A DNA stretch of 64,000 bases from Ovis canadensis (Eukaryota; Chordata; Mammalia; Artiodactyla; Bovidae), in NCBI RefSeq assembly GCF_042477335.2, contig NC_091247.1, positions 223,596,001-223,660,000 of the forward strand, given 5' to 3'. Shown piece by piece: positions 1 to 12,800 of the stretch (position 1 is its first letter; each line of letters starts with the position of its first letter). A program made the position numbers and the translations under genes. Below the pieces are notes generated by a model. It was given only the letters and a program-made list of their open reading frames with translations, ran no database searches and was not told the origin of the DNA.

Positions 1-535
1 AGTGGATCTGCAGAGGAGGGGTCCATTTGTCTCTGAGTTCTAATCATTGTTTAGATCTCAAACCTGACTCTCACACCTCTGCAGCAAGTTTTAATAAATG
101 CGTACATTCCTATTTTCTTAAACAGAATAAAATGAATAATTTTTTTATTACTCCTTGCTTTTTCTCCATAATAAATTATTTTAATTTTTCAAAATAGGTA
201 ATACACAACTATGGTTTTAAAAAACCTCGCAGCACACTGAATGGATCATGAAAAGTAGGTCTCTCTCCCACCCAGTCCCCCAGTACTTCTTTCAAGAAAG
301 GATATCAAGTTTCTTGTCAGTTAACACTTTCTTAACAACTAGCTCACTCTCCTGTGCTTACAAATACAGCCACAGCAGAATGACTTCATGGTTATTACCC
401 CAGAGACAGCACATCTCCACCATCACTGAACGTGGAGACCAGGCCTCACTGTGGCGCCCCTCATTTGTACCCTCCCCACACACACTTCCACTCAAGTGCA
501 CACACAAGAGGAGAGGTTTCTTTAAACATGCATGG
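1..535. other. Single-copy-like stretch, nothing recognised
   Basis: AT-rich non-coding sequence. I see no convincing exon, tRNA or repeat family here. The short open frame at 248-538 has no recognisable domain and runs up to the edge of the following SINE. Confidence 0.4.
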
Positions 536-537
536 TA

Positions 538-755
538 AAATATCGTTGCTGTTGTTTAGTCACTAAGTTGTGCCCGACTGTGACCCCCATGGACTGTAAC
601 CCGCCAGGCTCCTCTGTCCATAAGATTTCCCAGGCAAGAATACTAGAGTGGGTGGCCATTTCCTCCTTCAGGGGACCTTCCCAAACCAGGGATCAAAGCC
701 GTCTCCTGCGTTGGCAAGTGGATTTCTTTACCACTGTGCCGCCTGGGAAGCCCAT
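538..755 (-). mobile_element. Bov-tA SINE
   Basis: The plus strand reads as the reverse complement of Bov-tA: the A-unit end (gtttagtcactaagt) comes first, then the (cc)atggactg core, then the tRNA-like head ending gcctgggaagccc. It is a non-autonomous ruminant SINE mobilised by LINE machinery and has no coding role. Confidence 0.9.
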
Positions 756-759
756 GGTA

Positions 760-1550
760 AAACATACAAGACATAAAATTTACCATTTTAACCATTTTTA
801 ACTGTAAAATTCAGGGACATTAGATTTATAAGTTGTGGGACCATCACCACTATTCACCTCCAAAACTTTTTCATCATTCCAAACAGTAACTCTGTACTCA
901 TTACACAGTAATTCCCCATTCCCGCTCCCTGGAGCCCCCGTAACACTATTTTACTTTCTGTCTGTATGAATTTACCTATTCCAGGTACTTCATGTGAGAG
1001 AAATCATACAGTATTTGTCCTTTTGTGCCTGGCTTCAAAACTCAGCGTAGTTATCTTCAAGCTTCCCATGTTGTACGTTGTTTCAGAATTTCCTTCTTTC
1101 TGAAGGCAGAACAATATTCCATTGTGTGTACACAGCACATTTCATTTATCCATTCACCAGCGGAGGGACATCTGGGTTGTTTCTATCTTGTAACTACTAT
1201 GAATAATGCTGCTGTGAACACTGGTGTATAAGTCTAAGTCCCTTCTTTCAATTCTTTTGGGTATTTGCTTAGAAGTAGAATTGCTGTACCTATGGCAGTT
1301 CTGTGCTTAACTTTCTGAAGAACCACAAAACTGTTTTCCGCAGTGGCTACACCGTGTTACAATTGGGATACCGAGGTTCTCGTTTTTCCTCCTCAGAGTT
1401 TTTTGGTAATAGTTATCCTAAAGGATGTGAAGTGGTATCTCACTGCGGTTTTCATTTGCATTCAAAGGAGAGGATTCTTATATCTGTGGCTTCAAAACAC
1501 TCTGCATTTGAAGGCATTCCTGTGGCACTGGTCCAGCTCTGACCCACAAA
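760..1550 (-). mobile_element. Old L1 (L1M-type) 3' end
   Basis: The reverse complement reads as the 3' untranslated region of an old mammalian L1. Landmarks on the plus strand are 'ttactttctgtctgtatgaattt', the 'tccattgtgtgtaca' motif and 'tttatccattcacc'. It is degenerate, has no intact frame, and is a remnant of an insertion older than the ruminant SINEs. Confidence 0.75.
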
Positions 1551-2180
1551 GAAGTGTCTGATCTGGCTTTTCGTCGAGGTTCTCAAGAGTCCCCCACTCA
1601 TTCTGAGTCCCAGTCACTCCAAACCCCACTTACTTTGATGACCACCATTCTCCATTCTGCCTTCTCTGCATGCCTTAATATCCTTCCACCTAGGTTTTTT
1701 GGCTTTCTTCTCAAGAAATGCTGACCTATTTATAACTAGACATTGCCAGTTTAATCAACAAGCTCCTTCAATTTCTGGAAGAAGTGACTACTCACAGCAC
1801 TTTTGGCATTCAGGTCTTCGCAGGAATTGTCAACATGCTCAAAAGTTCTTTCTTTCTTGACTATCTAAGGCACTTGCTTTTCTTTTTCTTAATTTTGGGT
1901 TCAGAACTCTTCTGGATGCTTGAAAATGACAGCAAATTGATCTCTGGATAACCAAAGTTTTATAAGGCATTTTCATGCCTATTTTTACCTGCATTTAAGC
2001 AGAGCTTGCAGATAAATAAACACATTAAACCTCTCATCGCTCATAAAGAATACAACAGAGATGACAAAATTTAAAAGACTTTGGTTAGTATCCCACAATA
2101 AACTGCTATTTGACTGCCTAAGGTGCCTAGAACCTGGTAGGCCCTAGATAAATATTTATTGAATGAATGGTTTAAGAAGA
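1551..2180. other. No feature recognised
   Basis: AT-rich sequence between an L1 remnant and a MIR. I see no coding signature and cannot assign a repeat family. Confidence 0.35.
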
Positions 2181-2183
2181 TAT

Positions 2184-2410
2184 AATACGGCAGCAGAGAA
2201 CGTAGGCTTTGGAGTCAGATCTGGATTTGTTTGTCAGTTCCAACCTTCATTAGTCATATGATCTTGGAATAAATTGCTCCACTTCCCTGAGGCTCAGAAA
2301 TGCTAAAAAAAAAAAAAAGATACCACCTATCTTCCAGAATGACTGTGAGGAGATGTTACTGGTGACATATTCAAATATATAAACCGCTTTGTTGGTATAG
2401 GCTCTAGGTA
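2184..2410 (+). repeat. MIR SINE remnant
   Basis: It contains the MIR-like sequence 'ctttggagtcagatctgg', a decayed 'cttccctgaggctcag' core and 'tgactgtgaggag'. A short A-run interrupts the middle. This is an ancient mammalian tRNA-derived SINE. Confidence 0.65.
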
Positions 2411-2454
2411 CTTCAAAAACATTGATTTAAGCAAAAGACACAGTTCAGTAGCTC

Positions 2455-2640
2455 ACGGTTCATTTATTTATTCAACAATTATTTAGTGAAGGCCTACTAC
2501 ACGTAGGCACTGCAGCTTCAAAGACTCATCGGTGACCGAGAAAGACAGATCCTCATTCTCCTGGAGCTTACATTCTGACAGAGACATAAAGCACAATAAT
2601 AAACGTAACAGGTAAACTGCACAGACCTTCAAATGTAATG
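2455..2640 (-). repeat. L2 3' end remnant
   Basis: The plus strand shows the reversed L2 3' pattern: a 'ttatttattcaacaattattt' start, 'ggcactgcag', then 'tggagcttacattctgacag'. Non-coding and ancient. Confidence 0.65.
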
Positions 2641-3109
2641 AGTGCTTTAGGGAAGAAAAGGAAAAGGCAGATGAGGATAAAGGGGATCAGAAGTGGTGGG
2701 GGCAGATCGAGACTGAAATCTATTCCACACCACAGTTTCAGGCATGGGGTCAAATCACAGCAAATGGGGAAGAACGATAAACGCAGCGAGCTCCTGGCAT
2801 CTGAATCCTTCATCCAGCACTGAGCTGCTCTTCATCCAGATGGCAGCTGGAAGAGCCGTGACCCTAACATGACCGATCACCTTCAGTCTCACAGGCTCCC
2901 CTTGTTCCAAACACAAGATTTTTCTCTCCTTCTGCTCCCTAGAAGGTCCCCAGAGAAGAGAACAGACCAGAGAATGAGGACAAACACACCTTGACTGGAC
3001 AACGGAGAGAGGGGCGTGCACAGGGCTAGCGTGACTCCCACGTTCTGAGTCAAGGCCCAGGAGAAACTGAAAAATCACATCATCTCGGGGCTGGAGACGG
3101 ACCATCATG

Positions 3110-3192
3110 TGTCAACAAACATTTTCCAAGTGACCATGTGCTAGATGCTAAGGACACACAGATGATTATGACAAAATCCCTATCAAGGCATT
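3110..3192 (-). repeat. L2 3' end fragment
   Basis: Short reversed L2-like stretch (gtcaacaaacattttccaag ... ccatgtgctagatgctaagg). The preceding 2,641-3,109 stretch shows nothing I recognise. Confidence 0.5.
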
Positions 3193-3461
3193 GTGTGCTA
3201 CGTACTTTTTATTACAGGCATTAACTAATGGTTATGGGAGTACAAAGGCAGGAAAGAAAAAGCAGACTTTCAAAATAAATTGCCAAGAATCATCCTGGGA
3301 TCACCACACTCACCCTCTCCTACCAATGCTACGAACAGAAGACTCATCTGGTGCTTCAGGGCAAGGAGAAAGCGAGGCTGCGACCCTTGCAGGGCCAGGC
3401 CTTGAAGCCTCTCAGAGCCAGGGTCTTGTTCTCTCGTGTGGTTTGTTAAAGCAAGCAGCTG

Positions 3462-3655
3462 GGCTTCCCAGGGGGCTCGGTGGTGATGAATTCACCTGCA
3501 GGAGACCTTGGGTTCGATCCCAAGGTCAGGAAGATCCCCTGGAGAGGGAAATGGCAGCCCACTCCAGTATTGTGGCCTGGGAAATCTCATGAACAGAGGA
3601 GCCTGGTGGGCTACAGTGCATGGGGTCGCAAAAAGTTGGACTTCACTCAGCAACT
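3462..3655 (+). mobile_element. Bov-tA SINE
   Basis: Reads gggcttccc..., a tRNA-like B-box region (gttcgatcc), then the A-unit with 'ccactccagtatt' and a decayed 3' end (cagcaactaaaac). It is diverged from consensus, suggesting an older copy. Confidence 0.85.
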
Positions 3656-4216
3656 AAAACATCACCTAAAACACCAAAGTAGTTAAAAGCTGTTATGATC
3701 ATTTGCATCCCCCTCTTCCATTTCTTTTCCACAAAACACTGGAATCACAGGAAAACACTGTTCCAGTCCAACCATTCACTCGGTGCCAATCTTCAAATTT
3801 TTAAAAAATAGTACTTAATCCATTAAAATATTTGCTGAAAGAAAACAGTGCCTTCTCTTCCTGTCCTAAAGGAAATTTTATTTCACCCAGGCTATTTACA
3901 GAGATCTAAGGGATCTACAACTTTAACTTCTAGAATAAAACCAACCATGACCACTTCCAAGCCGTGTGTCTTTTCTGCTGGCTCAAGTTCTAACCCTTCC
4001 ACCTCCCAAAGCTTAAGAGTCTTTCCAGGTCTAAGTCTCCCAGCACTCTTACTTTCCATTTTATGCCTAATTGTGACTCTCAGGAATCCAGCCACAAAGT
4101 ACTGTGGGAAATTGTTAATCCACACACCATACTTCATCTTCATCTTCCAGACAGAATCTCAAAGGCCTGTAAAGCACCGTGTCGAAAGTATCTGTCTTTA
4201 CACATCTCCAAAGGTA
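3656..4216. other. No feature recognised; chance open frame
   Basis: The 206-codon plus-strand frame at 3,848-4,468 spans this stretch, but its C-terminal third is translated BovB and Bov-tA sequence. The first part has no recognisable domain. I treat it as chance. Confidence 0.4.
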
Positions 4217-4224
4217 AAAATAGA

Positions 4225-4905
4225 AAAAATCACTTTGCCAACAAAGGTCCGTATAGTCAAAGCTATGGGCTTCCCTCACAGCTCAGTTGGTAAAGAATCT
4301 GCCTGCAAGGCAGGAGAGCCGGGTTCAATCCCTGGGTCAGGAAGATCCCCTGGAGAAGGAAATGGCAACCCACTCCAGTATTCTTGCCTGGAGAATCCCA
4401 TGGACGGAGGAGCCTGGCAGGCTACAGTCCATGGGGTTTCTAGAGTTGGACACGACTTAACCGAGTAAACCACCGTGTTTTTTCCAGTAGTCATGTATGG
4501 ACGTGAGAGTTGGACAGTAAAGAAAGCTGAGCACCAAAGTATTGATGCTTCCTAACTCTGGAGCTGGAAAATACTTGAGAGTCCCTCGGACTGCAAGGAG
4601 ATCAAACCAGTCAATCCTAAAGGAAATCAACCCTGAATATTCATTGGAAAGATTGATGCTAAAGCTGAAGCTCCACTACTTTGGTCACCGGATGTGAAAA
4701 GCTGACTCACTGGAAAAGACCCCGATGCTGGGAAAAACAGAAGGCAAAAGGAGAAGACGGAAGCAAAGGGTTGGATGGTTAGACAGTCTCACCGACTCAA
4801 CGGACATGAGTTTGAGCAAACTCCAGGAGATAGTGAAGGACGGGGGGTCTGGCATACTGCAGTTCATAGGGCAGCAACTCAACGCTGAACAACAGAAGGA
4901 AAAAA
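4225..4905 (+). mobile_element. BovB LINE 3' fragment split by a SINE
   Basis: The BovB 3' coding tail begins near 4,230 (actttgccaacaaaggtcc). A Bov-tA interrupts it from about 4,268 to 4,472. It resumes with 'ccagtagtcatgtatgg' and runs to about 4,900. The encoded C-terminal pattern of the RTE ORF is recognisable but carries stops and frameshifts. It is a 5'-truncated dead copy. Confidence 0.85.
4268..4472 (+). mobile_element. Bov-tA SINE inserted in BovB
   Basis: Full-length tRNA head plus A-unit, near consensus (ggcttccctcacagctcag ... gagttggacacgac). It sits inside the BovB fragment and is therefore younger than it. Confidence 0.9.
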
Positions 4906-4914
4906 CTTATCTCT

Positions 4915-5365
4915 GACTTATTTTCACTTATTTCACTTGTTTTCACTTATTTGTAATCTCTCTACATCCAATAGAAACATACTTCACCAGGATAACATAT
5001 CTCAGCAAACTGCTGCTATCTCAGCAATTACAATGCAGTATATGCTTTCAATAATGAGTCAGGCCTTGGGAGTGGTTTAGCACATGGAAATTCACCAGCT
5101 GGCACCTACAACTAGATTCAAGGAGGCAAATGGAATTTTTCTGTCAGGTTTTTCCAAAAGTCAGCTGGTTCTTAAATTGATTATACCCTTCTGAAGTATT
5201 TACAGATGAAATGATATAATGTCTGGGATTTGTTTTTAAATACTGAGGCAGAAGAGGGGAGTAAGGGTAAACAATATTGGTCATGTGTTGATAACTGTTG
5301 AGCTGGGTGGTAGATCCATGGTGGTGGTTGATTTTATTAGTCTCTTTACTTCTACATGTGTTTGA
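4915..5365. other. No feature recognised
   Basis: AT-rich unique-looking sequence between a BovB end and a Bov-tA. No coding signature. Confidence 0.35.
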
Positions 5366-5370
5366 AATAT

Positions 5371-5578
5371 GGGCTTCCCTGGTGGCTCAGAGGTAAAAGC
5401 GTCTGCCTGGAATGCAGGAGACCCGGGTTTGATCCCTGCATCAGGAAGATCCCCTGGAGAAGGAAATGGCAACCCACTCCAGTACTCTTGCCTGGAGAAT
5501 CCCATGGAGGGAGGAGCCTCGTGGGCTACAGTCCATGGGGTCGCAAAGAGTCGGACATGACTGAGCGACTTCACTTTG
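5371..5578 (+). mobile_element. Bov-tA SINE
   Basis: Near-consensus copy: gggcttccctggtggctcag head, gtttgatccctgc B-box region, A-unit ending gactgagcgacttcacttt. Confidence 0.95.
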
Positions 5579-5744
5579 AAATATAGTCCATTATAAAGAT
5601 TTGATTTTTTTTTTTAACTTATGTCATGATCCGGAGAACCGAAGTAACAAAGAACAAAGTGATTCTTGGAACCAATGAGCCCCATAATCTACCAGAGGAA
5701 AAACTGTTCTTTTCTTAATACATAGATCTCAATTCTAACACTTA

Positions 5745-5880
5745 GTTTTCACTGAACAAATACTTACTGAACACAGCTAGCAGGTGCCAGGCACTAACCT
5801 GAGTTCTCAGGACACAATGATAAAATCCAGTGGTAACCTGCTTCATGAAAGGGCTAAGCACACAGTGCCACAGCCCAAAC
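5745..5880 (-). repeat. L2 3' end remnant
   Basis: Reversed L2 pattern: 'actgaacaaatacttactgaac', 'ggtgccaggcacta', 'aggacacaatgataaaatcc'. Confidence 0.6.
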
Positions 5881-6084
5881 AAGAAGAAGAGCTAATCTAA
5901 CTCTGGCCAGGAAAAAGTTCCCAAGAACCATCTAAATTAATTCAAACAAAATGCAACCAGGGAAACAAAGCACCTGAAAATGGCCGCATGTCGACCTTTA
6001 TCATCTTGTAGACTTAGATCTGTAAGAGGATGTCTGCTCGTTTATGAACTGAAGTACGTTTCCCTGTAAAGCAGAAATCATCAA

Positions 6085-6270
6085 ACTGCCATTCATTCAA
6101 CGAATATTTATTTAAAGCCTGCCACAAGCCAACACGTGCTAGACAAAACTCATGGTCTCTGCCCTCATAGAGTTCATAATCTCAGAGCACAGAAAGACAA
6201 AAGCAAGCAAGGAAGCCAGCCATCAAGAAGAAAACTAAGTACAAATTGTTACCAGGTTGTAAAAGAGAAC
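6085..6270 (-). repeat. L2 3' end remnant
   Basis: Reversed L2 pattern: 'cattcattcaacgaatattt', 'tctgccctcatagagttcat', followed by A-rich decayed sequence. Confidence 0.6.
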
Positions 6271-6501
6271 AAAGAAGGAATTCTGTGGCAGAGAGAGCCT
6301 ACTTTTTAAAGACGGTGATAAAGAAAGCTGGACAACTGAAGAGAGACCAAGGGATGACTGCGTGGCTGACTGAGCGAAAGGGCCCATGCTGTGAGGTGAG
6401 CGCAGACAAGGCATGTGTGGGATGTGGGTCACAGGAAGAAATGCCCATTCTACTCTAAGTGTGATGGGAGATGGCTGGAGGTGAGGGTTTCACAGAAGCG
6501 G

Positions 6502-6541
6502 CAAGATTCAATCTGTGTTTTCAAGATTCAATCTGTGTTTT
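6502..6541. repeat. 20-bp tandem duplication
   Basis: The unit caagattcaatctgtgtttt occurs twice in a row without mismatch. This is a small recent duplication in otherwise unique DNA. Confidence 0.85.
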
Positions 6542-6544
6542 TAT

Positions 6545-7350
6545 GATCAATCATGCTACTCTGGAAAGAATGCATTAAATTTTAGATGAGTAAAACCAAA
6601 ACACCAGAATTGATTTGGCCAGTGAAAATCACCTCTGCATCCCCATTATCAACCTGAAATCTTCTAAATGGCCCTACTAAGTCCAGGCTCCACTTTACAG
6701 TTTTTGTTTTGTTTTGCGCACTTACTACCCATAGGTCAAGACCTCAGAGGAGCTCCCTGGGAAGCTGAAACAAGCCTAGATGCCCGGGGTTAGCATTTTT
6801 CTCATTCTCCAATTGCCAAAGTCAGATTCATTTTCATTTACTCATCTCCTAATCCACAATCAGCTTCTTGATGGAAAAGAAAGGAGGGAACTTCCTCCAG
6901 TTTTTCAGGCAACAATAAACTTACTGAACATCTGATAAGGCATGTGATTGCACAACCTTTCTTATTGCCAACTATGTTCCAGGTGGGAACTCCACTATGA
7001 ACGCAATTCTAATTCTGTCCAAGTTGGCTAAATCTCAGAAGGATGTCTAAAGCAAACTCACTTAATTCTGCTTTTAAGAAACTTTCCTCATTCCAAAGTC
7101 TGAACCAGAATAAACTTCTAATAGCATTGTAATTGATAAGGAAAGAAAAATAAATTTCACTGTCAAGCCCTATGACATGTGAATAAGCAACTTTGACAAA
7201 GGCATTAACAAACCAAGTTATGCTCAAAGAGATTTTACTGTTATTTCAAAAAGAGAATGGAAAGAGGAGCAATGGACAGCAGCGACATCTGTGGGGCTTC
7301 ACCTATGGTACGTCACTCCTCTTGACATCATTCCTACAAGAGAATTCTAT
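6545..7350. other. No feature recognised
   Basis: Unique-looking AT-rich sequence. The open frames here are short and lack splice-site context. Confidence 0.35.
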
Positions 7351-7351
7351 C

Positions 7352-7442
7352 CCCCTCTAACTGACGAGGACACAGGCCCAAAGAAAGTGGTAGTAGCTCA
7401 GGGTCACACAGCTATTAAGTGGCTTCCATGGCCCCTACATTA
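7352..7442 (-). repeat. MIR fragment
   Basis: Reversed MIR core: 'gacgaggacacaggcccaa', then 'gctcagggtcacacagctat' and 'aagtggc'. Confidence 0.6.
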
Positions 7443-8115
7443 AACAAATGTTTAAGTAGAGATCTAAATCACAGAACGTCTTCCACATGACTGATGTACT
7501 AACAGATAAGGAAGTTTACACATACGTGTGTGTGTTTCACCTGGGGGTCTAATCACCAACTGTACTATTTCTTCAGCGAGGAAAGTGTTTAGGATTCCTA
7601 CTTGCAGACCACCAGAAACCACCTCTGAGGAGACCAGGGAGTTTGATGGCAAAAGTTATCCAGGTTATTTGTCTTTAATGAAACCAAAAGAGCTTCTCCT
7701 TGAAGGCAGTATATACTGATACTTTCTTGGGGTTAGCAGCAGTGACTCCCTAAGAAAAGCTTATAGGGGCTCACAAAAAAGGACCATTGCCGGACTGCCT
7801 ATAAGTGATTAGGGTGGTGACACTGAGCAACACTATTCCATCAACAAACGGAATGAGAGCACACGTGAAAGCACCAAACAGCGGCTAGCATAAAACGCTC
7901 GACGGAAAACAAGCTTCTTCCGTTCTCTGCTCTGAAGCATTTGTACAAAAAAACAAACAAACAAACAAAACTGCTGGATGGAGTCATACCATCTTACTTA
8001 GTTGGGAAAACTAATGAAATTCTCTTCCTCTCAAATCCAGCCAGACTGAGTTTAAATATCTGGGCCCATATTTGCTAAGAAAAACAGGGACACAGCCAGC
8101 AACATTTCAGAAGTC
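7443..8115. other. No gene recognised; small (CAAA)n run
   Basis: Only a short (caaa)n simple repeat at about 7,947-7,970 stands out. The rest has no feature I can support. Confidence 0.4.
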
Positions 8116-8119
8116 AAAG

Positions 8120-8322
8120 TTAGCGTTAGTCGCTCAGTCGTGTCCGACTCTTTGCGACCCCATGGACTGCAGCCCACCAGGCTCTTCTGTCCATGAGATT
8201 TTCTAGGCAAGGATACTGGAGTGGGTTGCCATTTCCTTCTCCAGGGGATCTTCCCAACCCAGGGATCAAACCCGGGTCTCCTGCAGTGCAGGCAGATTCT
8301 TTACCGACTGAGCTACAAGTCA
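8120..8322 (-). mobile_element. Bov-tA SINE
   Basis: Reverse-oriented, near consensus: 'agtcgctcagtcgtgtccga' start, 'ttccttctccaggggatctt' centre, and tRNA-like head 'ctttaccgactgagctac'. The gggaagccc end is missing. Confidence 0.95.
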
Positions 8323-8974
8323 AAAGCCTTCTCTTAAAAATGATTTTATTTATTCCATCAGTCAGCAGCAGAGCAATGGACAAAAAGGTATCTTTAACGC
8401 AGGTCTAAGAGTCGAGTGCAACACAACCCATCAAAACCACCCAACTGTCACTGCAATCTACATTACGATCTGCATTCCTCCATGTCTGTGATCCCGGAGT
8501 GCTCACAAGCAACCTGGTGTATTAGATCCTTACTAAACACCTCATGCAGGGGCAAATGCGTCTTCAACTATTTTAATGGTTTAACTTTTGAAATGGGATG
8601 ATCTTCTCTATAAAACATTCTTTGAAATTAATTCTATCATTTAGATGCTTCTGAGATTCAGACCGAGATTAACAACCTCCTACCCTAATTGAAGTTGAGA
8701 CAGTGTGAAATGGTAACGACTGCTGGAATGAACATCATGATAAATGTAAGGATCAAATGAAATCACAGAAGGGCTTTTTAGGGGTCATCTACCTTAATGC
8801 TCTTACAGAGGGAAAAAATTCAAAGATGTTAGAAAACTTGTTCAATATTACACAGCTAATTAGTGACAAAATGAGGTGTTTTTTTTTAAAGTCCCAAGCC
8901 TACTGATGCCCTGCTGGCCAGCTGACCTCTCTCTACTAATAAAAGCTGCCACTTATCAGATAATTACAATGTCC

Positions 8975-9137
8975 CAGGGGCAGCACTAAAGGTTTCACAT
9001 ATGTGATCTCATTTAATCTCACCACAATCCTATGAGGAAGGCACTATCAAACCATTTTATAAATAAGGAAACCAGGATTCAAACCCAAGTCTGTCTGATG
9101 CCAAAGTCTTTGGTTTCAACCACTATACTATGCCTCT
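8975..9137 (-). repeat. MIR SINE remnant
   Basis: Reversed MIR: 'tgatctcatttaatctcacc', 'cctatgaggaaggcacta', 'aaggaaaccaggattcaaac', 'ccactatactatgcct'. Among the better preserved MIRs here. Confidence 0.75.
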
Positions 9138-9139
9138 CT

Positions 9140-9325
9140 ACTTTCCATTCATTCATTCATCAAATACTTGCTAAGCAACTCTAAGGGATCAAGTTCTGTC
9201 TCAGTCCTAGAGATACTAGTGATGCAGACAGACAAGGTCCCTGCGCTTATGGTAACAACTAAAAAACAAAAAAATAAAGCACTGCACGTATGACTGATAA
9301 GCGCTATGGAAGAACAGTAATGTGA
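9140..9325 (-). repeat. L2 3' end remnant
   Basis: Reversed L2: (cattcatt) start, 'tcaaatacttgctaagc', 'aaggtccctgcgcttatgg', 'aaaataaagcactg'. It abuts a MIR. Confidence 0.65.
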
Positions 9326-9384
9326 TAATAACTACAGAGGCAACATTATGCCACCAATCATATATGAAAACACTAAATATGTAA

Positions 9385-9510
9385 AAAGACTACCATCTCA
9401 GAGACGCCATTAGGATATCTACTAAAAAAAAAAAAACAGAAAATAACAAGCATTGGTAAGGATGTAGATAAACTGGAACGCTTGTGAACTGTTGGTGGGA
9501 ATCTACAAAG
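9385..9510 (+). repeat. L1 3' fragment
   Basis: Resembles the L1 stretch 'gccattaggatatctact ... aacaagcattggtaaggatgt ... gaactgttggtgggaat', found just past ORF2 in old L1s. A-run at 9,424-9,436. Confidence 0.6.
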
Positions 9511-9892
9511 AAAGTAAATTTAATCTTAGATAGTGAAGTAACTAAACAAGATTCTGAGTCCTTAAAACATAATAGGGATTTGAAACAATATATTCTGAAA
9601 AGCAGATAAACCACTGTCCTCTTTCTTTAGCATGACACTAATTCTAGCACAGGCATACGCAGAAAACAAGCATAACAGATCTTTCCAAATTAAAATGGTA
9701 GAGAGGTCTGACAGAATGTGGTCCACTGGAGAAGGGAAGGGCAAACCACTTCAGTACTCTTGCCTTGAGAACCCCATGAACAGTATGAAAAGGCAAAAAG
9801 ATAGGACACTGAAAGATGATCTCCCCAGGTCGGTAAGTGCCCAATATGCTACTGGAAATCAGTAAAGAAATAACTCGAGAAGGAATGAAGGG

Positions 9893-12800
9893 ATGAAGCC
9901 AAAGCAAAAACACCACCCAGTTGTGGATGGGACTGATGACAGAAGCAAGGTTCGATGCTGTAAAGAGCAATATTGCACAGGAACTTGGAATGTCAGGTCC
10001 ATGAATCAAGGCAAATTGGAAGTAGTCAAACAGGAGACGGCAAGAGTGAACATCAACATTCTAGGAATCAGCAAACTAAGATGGACTGGAATGAGGGAAT
10101 TTAACTCAGATGACCATTATATCTACTACTATGGGCAGGAATCCCTTAGAAGAAATGAAGTAGGCATCACAGTTAACAAAAGAGTCTGAAATGCAGTACT
10201 TGGATGCAACCTCAAAAACAACAGAATGATCTCTGTTCATTTCCAAGGCAAACCATTCAATATCATGATAATCCAAGTCTATGCCCCAACCAGCAATGCT
10301 GAAGAAGCTGAAGTTCTATGAAGACCTACAAGACCTTCTAGAACTAACACCCAAAAAAGATGTCCTTTTCATTATAGGAGACTGGAATGCAAAAGCAGGA
10401 AGTCAAGAAACACCTGGAGTAACAGGCAAATTTGGCCTCGGAGTACAAAATGAAGCAGGGCAAAGGCTAATAGAGTTTTGCCAAGAGAATACACTGGTCA
10501 TAGCAAACACCCTCTCCCAACAACACAAGAGAAAACTCTACACATGGACCAACCTAGATAGTATATTCAAAAGCAGAGACATTACTTTGCCGACTAAGGT
10601 CCATCTAGTCAAGGCTATGGTTTTTCCTGTGGTCATGTATGGATGTGAGAGTTAGACTGTGAAGAAGGCTGAGCGCCGAAGAATTGATGCTTTTGAACTG
10701 TGGTGTTGGAGAAGACTCTTCAGAGTCCCTTGGACTGCAAGGAGATCCAACCAGTCCATTCTGAAGATTAGCCCTGGGATTTCTTTGGAAGGAATGATGC
10801 TGAAGCTGAAGCTCCAATACTTTGGCCACCTGATGCGAAGAGTTGACTCATTGGAAAAGACTCTGATGCTGGGAGGGATTGGGGGCAGGAGGAGAAGGGG
10901 ACGACAGAGGATGAGATGGCTGGATGGCATCACTGACTCGATAGACATGAGTCTGAGTGAACTCCGGGAGTTGGTGATGGACAGGGAGGCCTGGTGTGCT
11001 GCGATTCATGGGGTCGCAAAGAGTCAGACACGACTGAGCGACTGAACTGAACTGAGACACTGAAATGAGATTGATTATATTCTTTGCAGTCAAAGATGGA
11101 GAAGCTCTATTCAGTCAACAAAAACAAGACCAGGAGCTGTGGCTCAGATCATGAACTCCTTATTGCCAAATTCACCTTTAAATTGAAGAAAGTGGAGAAA
11201 ACCACTAGACCATTCAGGTATGACCTAAATCAAATCCCTTATGACTGTACAGTGGAAGTGAGAAATTGATTTAAGCGACTAGATCTGATAGATAGAGAGC
11301 CTGATGATCTATGGACAGAGGTTCATGACATTGTACAGGAGACAGGGATCAGGACCATCCCCAAGAAATGCAAAAAGGCAAAATGGCTGTCTGAGGAGGC
11401 CTTACAAATAGCTGTGAAAAGAAGGGAAGAGAAAAGCAAAGGAGAAAAGGAAAGACATATCCATTTGAATACAGAGTTCCAAAGAATAGCAAGCAGAGAT
11501 AAGAAAGCCTTCCTCAGCATCAATGCAAAGAAATAGAGGAAAATAATAGAATGGGAAAGACTAAAGATCTCTTCAAGAAAATTAGACACCAAGGGAACAT
11601 TTCATGCAAGGATGGGCTCAATAAAGGACAGAAATGGTATGGACCTAACAGAAGCAGAAGATATTAAGAAGAGGTGGCAAGAATACACAGAAGAACTGTA
11701 TAAAAAAGATCTGCACGACCCGGATAATCACGATGGCGTGATCACTCACCTAGAGCCAGACATCCTGGAATGTGAAGTAAAGTGGGCCTTAGGAAGCATC
11801 ACTATGAACAAAGCTAGTGGAGGTGATGGAATTCCAGTTGAGCTATTTCAAATCCTGAAAGATATGTTGTAAAAGTGCTGCAGTCAATATGCCAGGAAAT
11901 TTGGAAAACTCAGCAGTGGCCACAGGACTGGAAAAGGTCAGTTTTCATTCCAATCCCAAAGAAAGGCAGTGCCAAAGAATGCTCAAACCACCGCAGAATT
12001 GCACTCATCTCACACGCTAGTAAAGTAATGCTTAAAATTCTCCAAGCCAGGCTTCAGCAATACGTGAACCGTGAACTTCCAGATGTTCAAGCTCGATTTA
12101 GAAAAAGCAGAGGAATCAGAGATCAAATTGCCAACATCCGCTGGATCATGGAAAAAGCAAGAGAGTTCCAGAAAAACATCTATTTCTGCTTCATTGACTG
12201 TGCCAAAGCCTTTGACTGCGTGGATCACAACAAACTGTGGAAAATTCTGAAAGAGATGGGAATATCCGACTACCTGACCTGCCTCTTGAGAAACCTGTAT
12301 GCAGGTCAGGAAGCAGAACTGGACATGGAACAACAGACTGGTTCCAAATAGGAAAAAGGAGTACGTCAAGGCTGCATATTGTCACCCTGCTTTTTTAACT
12401 TATATGCAGAGTACATCATGAGAAACGCTGGGCTGGAAGAAACACAAGCTGGAGTCAAGATTGCTGGGAGAAATATTAATAACCTCAGATATGCAGGTGA
12501 CACCACCCTTATGGCAGAAAGTGAAGAGGAACTAAAAAGCCTCTTGATAAAAGTGAAGGAGGAGAGTAAAAAAGTTGACTTAAAGCTCAACATTCAGAAA
12601 ACAAAGATCATGGCATCTGGTCCCATCACTTCATGGCAAATGGATGGGGAAACAGCGGAAAGAGTGTCAGACTTTATTTTTCTGGGCTCCAAAATCACTG
12701 CAGATGGTGATTGCAGCCATGAAATTAAAAGACGCTTACTCCTTGGAAGGAAAGTTATGACCAACCTAGACAGCATACTGAAAAGCAGAGACATTACTTT

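Noticed and set aside
3848..4468. 206-codon open frame as a gene
   Set aside because: The C-terminal third is translated BovB and Bov-tA sequence, and the rest has no domain or splice support.
5371..5420. tRNA-like A/B boxes in the many Bov-tA heads as tRNA genes
   Set aside because: They are tRNA-derived SINE heads with no cloverleaf acceptor stem. They recur as whole Bov-tA units.
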